Assembly (NCBI RefSeq): GCF_014200675.1
Contig: NZ_JACHCI010000003.1
Coordinates: 186,001 to 250,000, forward strand
Source: Janthinobacterium saanense
GTDB taxonomy: Bacteria; Pseudomonadota; Gammaproteobacteria; Burkholderiales; Burkholderiaceae_D
Direction: 5' to 3'
DNA: 64,000 nucleotides
Made by a program: the position numbers and the translations under genes. The first letter of the stretch is position 1. The number at the start of each line of letters is the position of its first letter. Positions 6,507-15,921 of the stretch are shown here, piece by piece. The notes beneath the pieces were generated by a model. That model saw nothing but the letters and a program-made list of their open reading frames with translations, did no database searches and was not told the DNA's origin.

Positions 6507-9170
6507 TTAGAACTTGTAGGTGGCGCGCACGTAGAAAGTACGGCCCAGCGGATCGGCAAAGCGCGGATCGTAGCCGGTCTGGAAGGTATTGTATTGATTG
6601 GTGAACGGTGGATTTTCGTTCAGCAAGTTTTTCACGCCTACCGTCACTTCGGTATTCTTGAAGCCGGCATACATGCCCGACAGCGACCAGATCGAATACG
6701 GTTTGACCTTTTGTACGAATTGGTCATCGACATCGTTCATATCCTGGTAGCCGCTCATGTATTTGTTCGCCAGGGTCGCGTTCCACTTGCCCAGATTCCA
6801 TTGCAGCGATGCATTGTGTCTCCAGCGGAATACCGGACCATTGTCGGCATACACGCCCACGTTCTGCACGTACGCGCCATTGCGCTCGTTCTGGTACTCA
6901 TACTTCTGTACCCAGGTGCCGTCGAAGTTAAAGGTGAAATTGCCATACTGGCTGCGTGGCAATCTCCAGTTCAAGCCCAGGTCGACGCCGGCCGTGTGCA
7001 TCTCGCCCAGGTTGTCCAGGTTGGCTACCACGTAGTCCAGCGATCTGCCATCGGCCGAGTACACGAAGTTGTTCTTGTACTTGTCATAGTCGCCGAACAG
7101 GGTTTGTTCGGCCACGGTGCCGATCTTGTCGCGCAGCCTGATCTGGAAGTAGTCGACCGATACCGTCACGGATTTGACCGGTTCGATGACCACACCGGCG
7201 CTGAAGGTTTTCGATTTTTCAGGCTTGATATCCGGATTGCCGCCTGTACGGATATATTGTTGCGTGGAACAGGCGGTATTCTTGTCGGCGCCAGGCACGG
7301 CTGCGCCACCAGGGCACAAACGTGGGTCGTTGTACTTGCCGGCGGTGAAGGTTTTGCTCATCGGGCCGTGCAGGTCGTACAAGGTCGGTGCGCGGAAACC
7401 CGTGTTGTACGAGGTGCGGAACAATACCTGGCTGGTCGGTTGCCAGCGCAGACCGACTTTCGGATTGAAGCTGCCGCCGACATCGTTGTAATGGTCGTAA
7501 CGGGCTGCCAGCGACAGTTCCAGGCTCTTCAGGACAGGTACGCTCAGTTCCGAGAAGATGGCGCCGATATTGCGGCTGCCCGACTGGTCTTTTGCCTCGG
7601 CATAACCGGAGCTCGATGCTTGCGAAGCGAGTGCCGTATTGATGTTGTACTCGGCTTTTTCATTGCGGAACTCGGTGCCGACGGCAAAACCGACGGCGCC
7701 CGCTGGCAAGTCATAGATTTCACGGCTGATCTTGGCGTCAACACCCGTGTTGGTCATCTTCGCGTTCAGGTATTCGCCTTGCAGCAGCGAATTTTTCAGG
7801 TAGTCCAGGCCGGCCGCGCTTTGCGGGCCAAACGGGTTCAGCACGCCGCTGGCCACGCCATCGACCATGCGCTTGTCGCCCACGTAGCCATTGACGAAGG
7901 CGCTGGTGGCCTTGCTGACGGAAAAGCTCAGGCCGACGTTGTAGTCCCAGCCTGCGACCACGCCTTCCGACGCTGCCACCAGGCGATCCGAGGTGCTGGT
8001 GTCGTAGCCGACGCGCTGGCCTATTTCCATCGGACGCCAGCTCAGGTTGAGGGCTTCGCCTGCCAGGCCCGGCACGTTGGGTACGCCAGCGCTGCCGCCT
8101 GGATAGTATGGCGAAGTCGGGTCGATGGTCAGGCCGATGCGGGTCAGTGTCGGCGGCGTGATGCGCGACTCGTTGGTGCTGCGTGCGTGCAGGTATTCCA
8201 GGGTCGCCAGATGATCTTCGTCGATCTTGAAGCTGGCTTTGCCCAGGAAGGATTCCTGGTTGGTCTTTGGAATATCTTCGATGTAAGGCGCGGCGTCGAA
8301 CGAGCAGACCGAGCTGCCATCCGGGTTGGGACGCTGGTGTTGGCCTGCGCAACCGCCGGCAAAGGCTGGGTTGCCCGAGAATACTTTCGACGGATCTTTA
8401 TTGATGGTCGTGAAGTTGGCGCTTGGCGTGGTGCTGCTCAGGTTATTGACGCCCTTGCCAGGAATGTAGCCGGTGGACGAGAAAGCGCGGTCGCTGGCGT
8501 TCAACGCTGACTGGCGATGCACGTCGACCACGCCGAAGACATTGAAGCCATCCTTGTTCAGGTCGCCGTAGCCGCCCGACAGGTTCAGGCGCGATTCATC
8601 GCCGCCGCCCGATTTTTCTGGCTGGTAATGTTCCACCGAGACCGAGCCGCCCTTGACGGAGCGCTTGGTGATGAAGTTGATGACGCCGCCGATCGCGTCG
8701 GTGCCGTAGATCGCGGAGGCGCCGTCACGCAGCACTTCTACACGTTCCAGGGCCGATATGGGGATGATGTTCAAGTCAACGGAAGAACCGTTGAATGGAT
8801 GGCTGGCGATGCGCCGGCCATTGAGCAAGACTAAGGTCTTGTCGCCGCCGATGCCGCGCAGGTCGGCCACGGACTGGCCGCCGGTACCGGCGCCCACGGA
8901 CTGGCTGCTGCCCTGCGAGCTTTGATTCATGGAAATGGTGGCCAGGACTTCCTGTGCCGTCGTCAAACCTTGCTTGGCGAAATCATCTGCCTTGATCGAG
9001 GTGATCGGTAGCGCTGTTTCCGAGGACAAACGCTTGATGCTCGAACCGGTGACTTCGACGCGTTGCATGACACCATCTGTTGCTTCTTGCGCATACGCCG
9101 CGTGCATGCCTAATGCCAGACTACCGGCAAACATGATGCGCAGCGAGCGCGCGATTACATTTTCAACCAT
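6507..9170 (-). CDS. TonB-dependent outer-membrane receptor, array member 3
   Basis: An 887-residue receptor with signal peptide (about 1-28, ending AYAQ), RVEVTGSSIKR, plug with GGDKTLVLLNGRRIASHPFN and AIYGTDAIGGVINFITKRS, and a barrel ending TFYVRATYKF. The ATG at 9170 follows AGAGGAA. It is the closest paralogue of 3470-6124, alike over nearly all of its length. Differences concentrate in extracellular-loop candidates, such as residues 245-290, where this copy has an insertion. Upstream promoter (9297-9325) and downstream terminator (6443-6483) are also shared with its neighbour, so the duplicated unit was the whole transcription unit. It may take up a related but different ligand. Confidence 0.95.
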   Translation of the reverse strand: MVENVIARSLRIMFAGSLALGMHAAYAQEATDGVMQRVEVTGSSIKRLSSETALPITSIKADDFAKQGLTTAQEVLATISMNQSSQGSSQSVGAGTGGQSVADLRGIGGDKTLVLLNGRRIASHPFNGSSVDLNIIPISALERVEVLRDGASAIYGTDAIGGVINFITKRSVKGGSVSVEHYQPEKSGGGDESRLNLSGGYGDLNKDGFNVFGVVDVHRQSALNASDRAFSSTGYIPGKGVNNLSSTTPSANFTTINKDPSKVFSGNPAFAGGCAGQHQRPNPDGSSVCSFDAAPYIEDIPKTNQESFLGKASFKIDEDHLATLEYLHARSTNESRITPPTLTRIGLTIDPTSPYYPGGSAGVPNVPGLAGEALNLSWRPMEIGQRVGYDTSTSDRLVAASEGVVAGWDYNVGLSFSVSKATSAFVNGYVGDKRMVDGVASGVLNPFGPQSAAGLDYLKNSLLQGEYLNAKMTNTGVDAKISREIYDLPAGAVGFAVGTEFRNEKAEYNINTALASQASSSGYAEAKDQSGSRNIGAIFSELSVPVLKSLELSLAARYDHYNDVGGSFNPKVGLRWQPTSQVLFRTSYNTGFRAPTLYDLHGPMSKTFTAGKYNDPRLCPGGAAVPGADKNTACSTQQYIRTGGNPDIKPEKSKTFSAGVVIEPVKSVTVSVDYFQIRLRDKIGTVAEQTLFGDYDKYKNNFVYSADGRSLDYVVANLDNLGEMHTAGVDLGLNWRLPRSQYGNFTFNFDGTWVQKYEYQNERNGAYVQNVGVYADNGPVFRWRHNASLQWNLGKWNATLANKYMSGYQDMNDVDDQFVQKVKPYSIWSLSGMYAGFKNTEVTVGVKNLLNENPPFTNQYNTFQTGYDPRFADPLGRTFYVRATYKF

Positions 9171-9296
9171 TCTCTAAAATTCCTCTTTTTATGATTAATT
9201 CAGCAATTAATATCTTGTAACAAGATGTAACGCAGTCATTAATTTGCCTTAATTAAAATTGACCACCGAAAATTCGGAAAATTTTCAGCGGCCGTC

Positions 9297-9325
9297 ATCA
9301 GAACATTCACACTTCCGATTGTCAA
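9297..9325 (-). promoter_or_regulatory. Conserved promoter of receptor 6507-9170
   Basis: On the minus strand TTGACA (9320-9325) and TCTGAT (9297-9302) are 17 bases apart with an extended TG. The spacing and the surrounding block match the promoter at 6248-6276. Otherwise the 9171-9435 intergenic region is AT-rich and shows no gene. Confidence 0.5.
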
Positions 9326-9435
9326 TTTCAGAGGTTTTTTTTGGATGAAATGCAACGAAACACTGTTCTTTTTATAATCCTTCAGCAATAAAATATCGTG
9401 TACTCTTGCCAGCCGTGTTCAGACGCGTAAAATAA

Positions 9436-9496
9436 AACGGCGCACATCATCGCTGATGGGCGCCGTTCTTGTGCGACCGGCAACTGCTTGCCGGTC
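9436..9496 (-). terminator. Two hairpins downstream of receptor 9527-12196
   Basis: Reading away from the gene on the minus strand, the first hairpin (9475-9496, arms GACCGGCAA and TTGCCGGTC, perfect) is followed by a second (9436-9467, arms AACGGCGC and GCGCCGTT extended with one mismatch), which ends in a T-rich run. The second resembles the hairpin at 6389-6416 and shares its flank. Confidence 0.7.
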
Positions 9497-9526
9497 CTGT
9501 CTATTTTCTCTCCAGTAAACCCTTGC

Positions 9527-12196
9527 TTAGAACGTGTAGCTGCCGCGTACGTAGTAGGCGCGTCCGATCGGATCCGTGTAGCGCGGGTCATAGCCTTTTT
9601 GGAACAGCGTGCCTTGGTTCGAGAATGGCGGTTGCTTGTCAAACAAGTTTTTCACACCCGCGATCAACTGATAACCTTTCCAGGTATAGCTGCCCGACAG
9701 ATTGAACAAGCTGTAGGTAGGCACATCCTGCTGGTATTGAGGGGCCACGTTGTTCTGGTCCGTATAGCCGGACTTGAACGATTGCGACAGGGTTGCGCCC
9801 CAGCTGCCCAGGCGCCAGTTGAGGGTCGCCGTGTGCTTCCAGCGGAACACGGGATTGTTGTCCGCGTAGCGGCCCACATTGTGGATGAATTCGCCGCCGC
9901 GCTCGTTCTGGTAGTCATATTTGTGGGTCCAGGTGCCGTCGACCGACAGGCTGAAATCGCCATAGCTGCTGCGTCCCAGGCGAGCGTTGACGCTGATGTC
10001 GATGCCGTCCGTCTTGACCTCGCCCAGATTGTCGTTCAAGTCGAGAATCGCATACGGCGAGCCATCGGGATTACGCAGGAACAAGGCCTTGTAGCGCTGG
10101 TAGTCGCCGAAGATGGATTGCTCGGGCAGCGCGGCAATCTTGTCCTTCAAATGAATGTTCCAGTAATCGATGGCGACGGTCACGTCCCTGGTCGGTTCCA
10201 GCACCACGCCGAAGGCAAAGGTGGTGGATTTTTCCGGTTTCAGCTTTTCATTGCCACCTTGCAGCTTGTACTGTTGGATATCGCAGTCGCGCAGCGGGTT
10301 GGAACCGGGTTGCGCCACGCCGCCCGGGCACAGCACCGGATCGCTATAGCTATCGTTGGTGTCGTTCTTGGACGGTGGCGCGTTCTTTTCAAACAGGGTA
10401 GGAGCGCGGAAACCCGTGCTGGCCGACCCGCGCAGCACCAGTTGCGGGCTGGCCTGGTAGCGTACGCCCAGTTTCGGATTGGTGGTGCTGCCCACATCGC
10501 TGTAGTGGTCGTAGCGTGCCGCCAGCTGCACTTCCAGATCCTTGACCAACGGCAGGTTGAGCTCACCAAAGAAGGCTTCGATATCGCGCGAACCGTTCTT
10601 CGACAGCGAGCCGGACAAGCCGGAACTGGCCGCCTGGCCGGCGATATCGCGGTTCACATTGAACTCGGCTTTTTCACGCCGCAGTTCGGCGCCCAGCGCG
10701 ATGGCCAGCGGTCCGCCGGCCAGCTGCGTCAGCTCGCGGCTCCCCTTGATATCGAAACCGGTGGTGGTGACCTTGGCGTTCTGCACCTCGCCACGCAGCG
10801 CCGTGCTGTCCAGGTAAGCCTTGCCGGCGGCGTCTTGCAGACCGAAAGGATTCAAGATGCCATTCAAGACGCCGGCTGCAAACGAGGCGTCCTGCACATA
10901 GCCGCCCGTAAATTTTTCCGACGACTTGCTGACCGCGTGGCTCAAGCCCGTCTTGTAATCCCAGCCGGCCAGTTCCCCTTCCAGCGCCAGTACCAGGCGA
11001 TCCGCCTTGCCGTCCGAATCGATTTGCCGTTGGCCCGCTTCGATGGGGCGCCAGTTGACGCTCAGCGGCTGTCCCGACAAGCCAGCTTGTGCCGGTACGC
11101 CACCACTATTGCCCGGATAATATTTGCTGCTGTTTGGCAGTATCAGGCCAGTTTGCGGCGGTGGCGCCGTGCGCGCCTTGACCTTGTTTTCTGAATGCAA
11201 GTATTCCACGGTGGCCAGATGGCCATCGCCGACCTTGAAAGCGCCCTTGCCGAAGAACGCCACTTGTTCCTGTGCCGGCAAATCATCGATCTGGCGCGTG
11301 TAATCCTGGCGGCAAGTGCCGTTGGCGGCCGGCGCGGACAGTGGCGGGTTGCAGCCCGTGGCCGCATACGGATTGCCGGCCAGGCCATCGCCCTTGTTGG
11401 CTGCCGCATCAAAATAATTGCCAGGGAAGGTGGTGCCGCTGGTGACAGACAAGCCGCGCGAGGGAATCACGCCCGTCCTGGAGAAATCGCGGTCTTGCGA
11501 GGTCAGCACGTTTTGCTTGTGGTAATCGACGACGCCAAAAATATTGTAGCCATCGCCGTCGAGCTTGCCGAAGCCGGTCGACAGATTCACGCGGTGCTCG
11601 CCGCCGCCCTGGTGCTGGGGCGCCACCACTTCCGCCGTGATGTTGGTGACGTTGATCGAGCGCTTGGTAATGAAGTTGATCACGCCGCCAATCGCGTCGG
11701 TGCCGTAGATGGCCGAGGCGCCGTCGCGCAGTACTTCGATACGGTCCAGTGCGGCGATGGGAATGATGTTCAGGTCGACGCTGGCGCCGTCATACGGGTG
11801 GTTGGCGATGCGCCGGCCGTTCAGCAGAACCAGCGTCTTGTCGCCGCCCAGCCCGCGCAAATCGGCGCTGGCCTGGCCGCCCGTGGGCAAGCCGCTGGTA
11901 TTGCCGCCGACGGCATTGCCGCTGCCCATGCTCGACGAGTTCGAGGGTATCTTGCTGAGTACTTCCTGGGCCGTGGTCAAGCCCTGCTTGGCGAATTCTT
12001 CGGCCTTGATGATGGACAGCGGCGTGGCCGTTTCAGAGACCAGGCGCTTGATCGATGAACCGGTGACTTCGACCCTTTGCAGGCCAGGGCTGTCGCCGCT
12101 GTCTTGCGCCAGTGCCGGCTGGCTGAACAAACCGGCGGCAAGCCCGCTGGCGCAGATCAAACGAATGGAACGGGACAAGCGTATTTCTCTAAGCAT
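9527..12196 (-). CDS. TonB-dependent outer-membrane receptor, array member 4
   Basis: An 889-residue receptor. I chose ATG 12196 rather than the TTG six bases upstream because GGAG sits eight to nine bases before the ATG. Signal peptide is about 1-31, ending ALAQ. RVEVTGSSIKR follows, then a plug with GGDKTLVLLNGRRIANHPYDGAS and GASAIYGTDAIGGVINFITKRS, and a barrel ending AYYVRGSYTF. It has the same architecture as members 2 and 3 but is clearly more diverged, including a longer Ser/Gly/Asn-rich stretch after the first plug helix (SSSMGSGNAVGGNTSG). Two hairpins at 9436-9496 end the transcript. The ligand is unknown. Confidence 0.94.
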   Translation of the reverse strand: MLREIRLSRSIRLICASGLAAGLFSQPALAQDSGDSPGLQRVEVTGSSIKRLVSETATPLSIIKAEEFAKQGLTTAQEVLSKIPSNSSSMGSGNAVGGNTSGLPTGGQASADLRGLGGDKTLVLLNGRRIANHPYDGASVDLNIIPIAALDRIEVLRDGASAIYGTDAIGGVINFITKRSINVTNITAEVVAPQHQGGGEHRVNLSTGFGKLDGDGYNIFGVVDYHKQNVLTSQDRDFSRTGVIPSRGLSVTSGTTFPGNYFDAAANKGDGLAGNPYAATGCNPPLSAPAANGTCRQDYTRQIDDLPAQEQVAFFGKGAFKVGDGHLATVEYLHSENKVKARTAPPPQTGLILPNSSKYYPGNSGGVPAQAGLSGQPLSVNWRPIEAGQRQIDSDGKADRLVLALEGELAGWDYKTGLSHAVSKSSEKFTGGYVQDASFAAGVLNGILNPFGLQDAAGKAYLDSTALRGEVQNAKVTTTGFDIKGSRELTQLAGGPLAIALGAELRREKAEFNVNRDIAGQAASSGLSGSLSKNGSRDIEAFFGELNLPLVKDLEVQLAARYDHYSDVGSTTNPKLGVRYQASPQLVLRGSASTGFRAPTLFEKNAPPSKNDTNDSYSDPVLCPGGVAQPGSNPLRDCDIQQYKLQGGNEKLKPEKSTTFAFGVVLEPTRDVTVAIDYWNIHLKDKIAALPEQSIFGDYQRYKALFLRNPDGSPYAILDLNDNLGEVKTDGIDISVNARLGRSSYGDFSLSVDGTWTHKYDYQNERGGEFIHNVGRYADNNPVFRWKHTATLNWRLGSWGATLSQSFKSGYTDQNNVAPQYQQDVPTYSLFNLSGSYTWKGYQLIAGVKNLFDKQPPFSNQGTLFQKGYDPRYTDPIGRAYYVRGSYTF

Positions 12197-12470
12197 GTTC
12201 AAGACTCCAGATAAAGCGGTTGGCTAAAGGGGCAAGAACGGTCATCCGGGGTGGCATGTCCGAGATCATTGAAAAGTGGGGTTAAATTGTTTATATCTTT
12301 TCAATTTCTCAAATGTAATAAATTGGAAATTATCTTGTCAACAACTGTGTGTGGATTGTGCAGTTAAACAACAGATAGCGATATTTAGCATGATTTTAGA
12401 CAAATGATTATCAAATATACTTATTTTATTTTTATCTATGCTTGGCCGCACAGGATGGCGGCGCCGTAAA
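12197..12470. other. Intergenic region upstream of receptor 9527-12196
   Basis: An AT-rich gap with no gene. A weak minus-strand promoter candidate has TTGACA at 12336-12341 and TTACAT at 12313-12318, 17 bases apart. It resembles the better-supported promoters of members 2 and 3 only in the -35 box. Confidence 0.35.
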
Positions 12471-12498
12471 AAAAGGCGGTGATTGCTCACCGCCTTTT
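12471..12498 (-). terminator. Intrinsic terminator of receptor 12518-15316
   Basis: Arms AAAAGGCGGTGA (12471-12482) and TCACCGCCTTTT (12487-12498) pair over 12 bases around TTGC. On the minus strand the stem is followed by more T. Confidence 0.9.
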
Positions 12499-12517
12499 GT
12501 TTGGGACCTGTAAGCGC

Positions 12518-15316
12518 TTAGAAGAACTTGTAGCTGGCGCCCACTTTGAAGTAGCGTCCGATGGCGCCGCTCGCATCCATCGGGTTGTAGCTCATGCCGC
12601 CGTAGGTCAATGGATCAAGCGGTGCAATCTTGTCGGTCACGTTATTGATCGACGCGTACAGTTGCAGCTGCTTGCTGACGTTCCAGCGGGTCGACAGATC
12701 GAGCGTGGTGAAGGAAGCGATCTTGCAACCGTTAGGTGCATCGGCGCCGTTCGCCAGCTTGGAAGCACAGCCTGCACCTTCATACAGGATGTTTTTCATG
12801 TCGGAGCGATAGTTCAGCACGCCGCTGAAATTCCAGTTGCCGATGTCCCACGAGCCGGTGAGATTGATCTTGTCTTTCGGCGTACCGGCGCAGTTGGACG
12901 TGTCGCAGTTGCCATGCGTGCCGGCGAACTGGTATTGCACCGTGGCGGACTCGGCGCGTACCCACGAAGCGACGTGGCTCCAGGTCAGGCCGAACGTGGC
13001 GCGGCCGTAGTCGCCCAGGCGCACGCGCTGCTTGACGTCCAGGTCGATACCCTTGACTTCCGTGAAGCTGGAATTGCGGTAGGGCGCCTTGGTGATCAGC
13101 AAGGTGCCCGTGTTCGGCACGACCACGCCATTGATCGTCAGGTTGTTGTCGGCGCGGATAGCGGTCGGCAGGGCGGCCGCTTCGTTGTACGGCAGCGGAT
13201 TGATCTCGTTGCTGCGCTTGATCTTCCAGCCATCGAGCGACAGGCTGGTATCGTTGAACGGATCCCATACCAGGCCCAGGGTGTAGCCTTTCGATTTTTC
13301 TGGCTGCAAGTTGGGATCGCCGATCTTCACGGCCGCGACCTGGATGGCGCAGTCGGTCAGCGTCGCGCCGGCCAGTGGCTTGCCGTTCGGGCAGCGGATC
13401 GGATCGCTCACGGTCGAGGTGCCCGTCGATTGCGAATCGGCATTGCTTTCTGCAGGGCCCGGTGCACGGAAACCTTCCGAGTAGGTGCCGCGCAGTGCAA
13501 AGGTTTTCAGCGGGGTCCACTTGGCGCCCAGCTTCGGCGTGGTCGACGAGAAACGGTCATATTTGTCGTAACGCAGAGCGCCCGACAGTTCGACCGTCTT
13601 GATCACCGGCGCCAGCACTTCGACGAAGACGGCCGATACCTTGCTGTCGCCCTTGGCTGCCACATAGCTGGAGTTGATCGAACCGTCTTGCGTGCCGGAC
13701 AGGGAAGGATTGTCCAGCTTGTCACGGCGATGTTCGGCGCCGACTGCCAGGCCCAGGGCGCCGCCCGGCAATTGCATCAGTTCCCGCGAGGCCTTGAAGT
13801 CGACGATGTCGAGTTTGGTGGTGGAATCGGAGGTCGCATTCGTCACCATGGCCGCGTACAGCGAGGCGGGATTCTTGCCTGCCTGTGCACCGATATAGTA
13901 GGGGAAGTATTTGCTGTTCGGATTGCCCAGGGCATCTTTGACGACCGCCATATTGAGCATATTGCTGTAATCGAGATGCAGCTTCGATTCCGAATGCGTG
14001 TAGCCCGCATCGTAGTCCCAGCCCATGGCCGATCCCTTGATGCCCAGCACGATGCGGTTGAATTCGTTGTTGGCCTGGCGCGTGCTTGGGCCGACATCAA
14101 ATGCCTGGTAGCGCACGCGTACCGGTACGCCGTACGGATTCTGCGGGTGGTTCGCTGCCAGTACGATGGTGGTGCCAGCGCCGGAGCCGTAATTGATCAC
14201 GCCGTTAGGATTGGAGGCGTTGGGCGGGAAAGCGATGGTCGGCGTGATCGATGGCGGGATCAGCGTAAATGCCGTATTGCGTTTCGAGTAGCCTGCTTCC
14301 GCATAGACCTGGGTGTCGGAATTGACTTGCCAGGTGCCGCGCGTGTACAGATTGACCGATTCTATGCTCGGTTGCATCGAACGGAACTGGTCGTGGTGCC
14401 ACAGGCAGCCGCCTTTCGGGTCTTGTGGCGACGATACCGACAGGGTGGAGCAGCCTGGCAGCGACACGTAGTTGAGCGTATTCGGATCGCGGATCAGGCC
14501 AGTCGGCGCGGCATTCGCGTCGTTGGTGCCATTGATGTAGCCGCCGGCGAACTGCGTGCCGATCGGGTAGCCATATGGACGCAGATCAGCCTTACCTATC
14601 CATTTGCGGTCGGAGCGGTCCTTGTTCATCAACATGTCCGACTTGGTGTATTCGGCGTTGATCACAAAGTTGTATTTGTCTTCGTCCAGATTGCCCTTGC
14701 CGAAGGTCAGCGAGGCACGATGCTGCTTGTCATCGCTATAACCGGAAATGCCGGTATCGGCTTTCAAGGTCAGGCCTTCGAAGTCCTTGCGCAGGATGAT
14801 GTTGACCACGCCCGCGATGGCGTCGGCGCCATAGGTGGACGAGGCGCCGTCTTTCAGGATCTCGATACGTTCGACGATCTGCATCGGCACGGTAGAGAGG
14901 TCGGTGAAGCTTTTTTGTCCATCGTCGGCACGGGCGAACGGCGCCATGCGGCGGCCATTCAGCAGTACCAGGGTCGAGGTGGCGCCCAGGCCGCGCAGCG
15001 AAATGGCGGTCGAGCCAGCGGCGAAGCCGTTACCGAAACCGGTCGGCAGGGAACCGGCGCCATCGGCTGTCAGCGTCTGCAGGTATTCGGCGACGGTGGC
15101 CTTGCCTGATTTCAGCAAGTCGTCGCGGCTGATGATTTGAACCGGTGACGCGGTTTCCGCCGTGGCCCTTTTGATGCTCGAGCCGGTAATTTCCACACGC
15201 TGGACATTGGCGTCTTGCGCCATTGCCGGTGCTGCTATCAGACCCAGACTGAGCGCTGCAATGCTGCCTGAAAAAATCAGGCGTACGGAGCGTGATATTA
15301 CTGTTTCCATCATCAT
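12518..15316 (-). CDS. TonB-dependent outer-membrane receptor, array member 5 (divergent)
   Basis: A 932-residue receptor. Three ATGs in a row start the frame (15316, 15313, 15310); the TTG further upstream is less likely. The ribosome site is poor (GAG), so the exact start is uncertain by a few residues. Signal peptide ends near PAMAQ. RVEITGSSIKR, the plug (TSTLVLLNGRRMAPFARADD, GASSTYGADAIAGVVNIILRKDF) and the barrel ending FKVGASYKFF follow. It belongs to the same broad family as its neighbours but is the most distant, with paired cysteines in predicted loops (CNTNC-like spacing near GNCDTSNCAG). It lies next to the peptide ABC transporter, which starts about 600 bases away in the opposite direction. 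Confidence 0.94.
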   Translation of the reverse strand: MMMETVISRSVRLIFSGSIAALSLGLIAAPAMAQDANVQRVEITGSSIKRATAETASPVQIISRDDLLKSGKATVAEYLQTLTADGAGSLPTGFGNGFAAGSTAISLRGLGATSTLVLLNGRRMAPFARADDGQKSFTDLSTVPMQIVERIEILKDGASSTYGADAIAGVVNIILRKDFEGLTLKADTGISGYSDDKQHRASLTFGKGNLDEDKYNFVINAEYTKSDMLMNKDRSDRKWIGKADLRPYGYPIGTQFAGGYINGTNDANAAPTGLIRDPNTLNYVSLPGCSTLSVSSPQDPKGGCLWHHDQFRSMQPSIESVNLYTRGTWQVNSDTQVYAEAGYSKRNTAFTLIPPSITPTIAFPPNASNPNGVINYGSGAGTTIVLAANHPQNPYGVPVRVRYQAFDVGPSTRQANNEFNRIVLGIKGSAMGWDYDAGYTHSESKLHLDYSNMLNMAVVKDALGNPNSKYFPYYIGAQAGKNPASLYAAMVTNATSDSTTKLDIVDFKASRELMQLPGGALGLAVGAEHRRDKLDNPSLSGTQDGSINSSYVAAKGDSKVSAVFVEVLAPVIKTVELSGALRYDKYDRFSSTTPKLGAKWTPLKTFALRGTYSEGFRAPGPAESNADSQSTGTSTVSDPIRCPNGKPLAGATLTDCAIQVAAVKIGDPNLQPEKSKGYTLGLVWDPFNDTSLSLDGWKIKRSNEINPLPYNEAAALPTAIRADNNLTINGVVVPNTGTLLITKAPYRNSSFTEVKGIDLDVKQRVRLGDYGRATFGLTWSHVASWVRAESATVQYQFAGTHGNCDTSNCAGTPKDKINLTGSWDIGNWNFSGVLNYRSDMKNILYEGAGCASKLANGADAPNGCKIASFTTLDLSTRWNVSKQLQLYASINNVTDKIAPLDPLTYGGMSYNPMDASGAIGRYFKVGASYKFF

Positions 15317-15921
15317 TCTCAAAAACCCCGAAGTGATCGTGATTACCCGCTATGCGGGTGTCACTGTTTGTATGAAACACGATTGCTGCGTCGGCAATCA
15401 CTATGGAAAAAAACGGCGTCTTTTTAGTTGCCGCTTTTTCATAAGACCACTAGGCGAGAAGTGCTGTCAACGAGCAACTATGTCAATTCATGTTGAAAAC
15501 AACACTCAAATTTGTAACCTTTGACCATTGTTATAAATGTAAATATTTTTATGTTGCGACGCAATATTCGTATTCATCATAGATATCAAAAAGATTTCTA
15601 TTCTTGCGTATAAGGGTTTTTACCAATACGCGGCCATGGCGAAAAAATGCTGCACTATTGCGGCGCAGCAAATTGATATCGTGCTGGGACGCGTGGTGAT
15701 GCCGCTGACCGGAAGAGGCTGGTCTTTTCGCCCGGCGGGCAAAATATGCGTTATCGTTACGCGTTTTTCAGGCAGTCAGGACACCGGGCTTGTCGAGCTG
15801 GAAACAAGGCATAGATCTTGCGTAAATGGACTGGTTTTAGCGGCTCTTCCCTGTATCCCAGGGTAATGCCAGTAAAGTGCACCAATACGGTGCAGCAGAC
15901 AATCAAGATGAAGGGTATGAC
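15317..15921. other. 600-base divergent intergenic region between receptor array and peptide transporter
   Basis: No convincing gene. It must contain the promoters of the receptor at 12518-15316 (minus) and of the peptide transporter operon (plus). A short palindrome TTGCGACGCAA (15553-15563) could be an operator, but nothing else supports that. An open frame at 15636-15866 encodes 76 residues with no recognisable features and poor ribosome-site context, so I leave it out. Confidence 0.5.

Noticed and set aside
15636-15866. 76-codon frame in the divergent gap before the peptide operon
   Set aside because: No recognisable feature and poor ribosome-site context.
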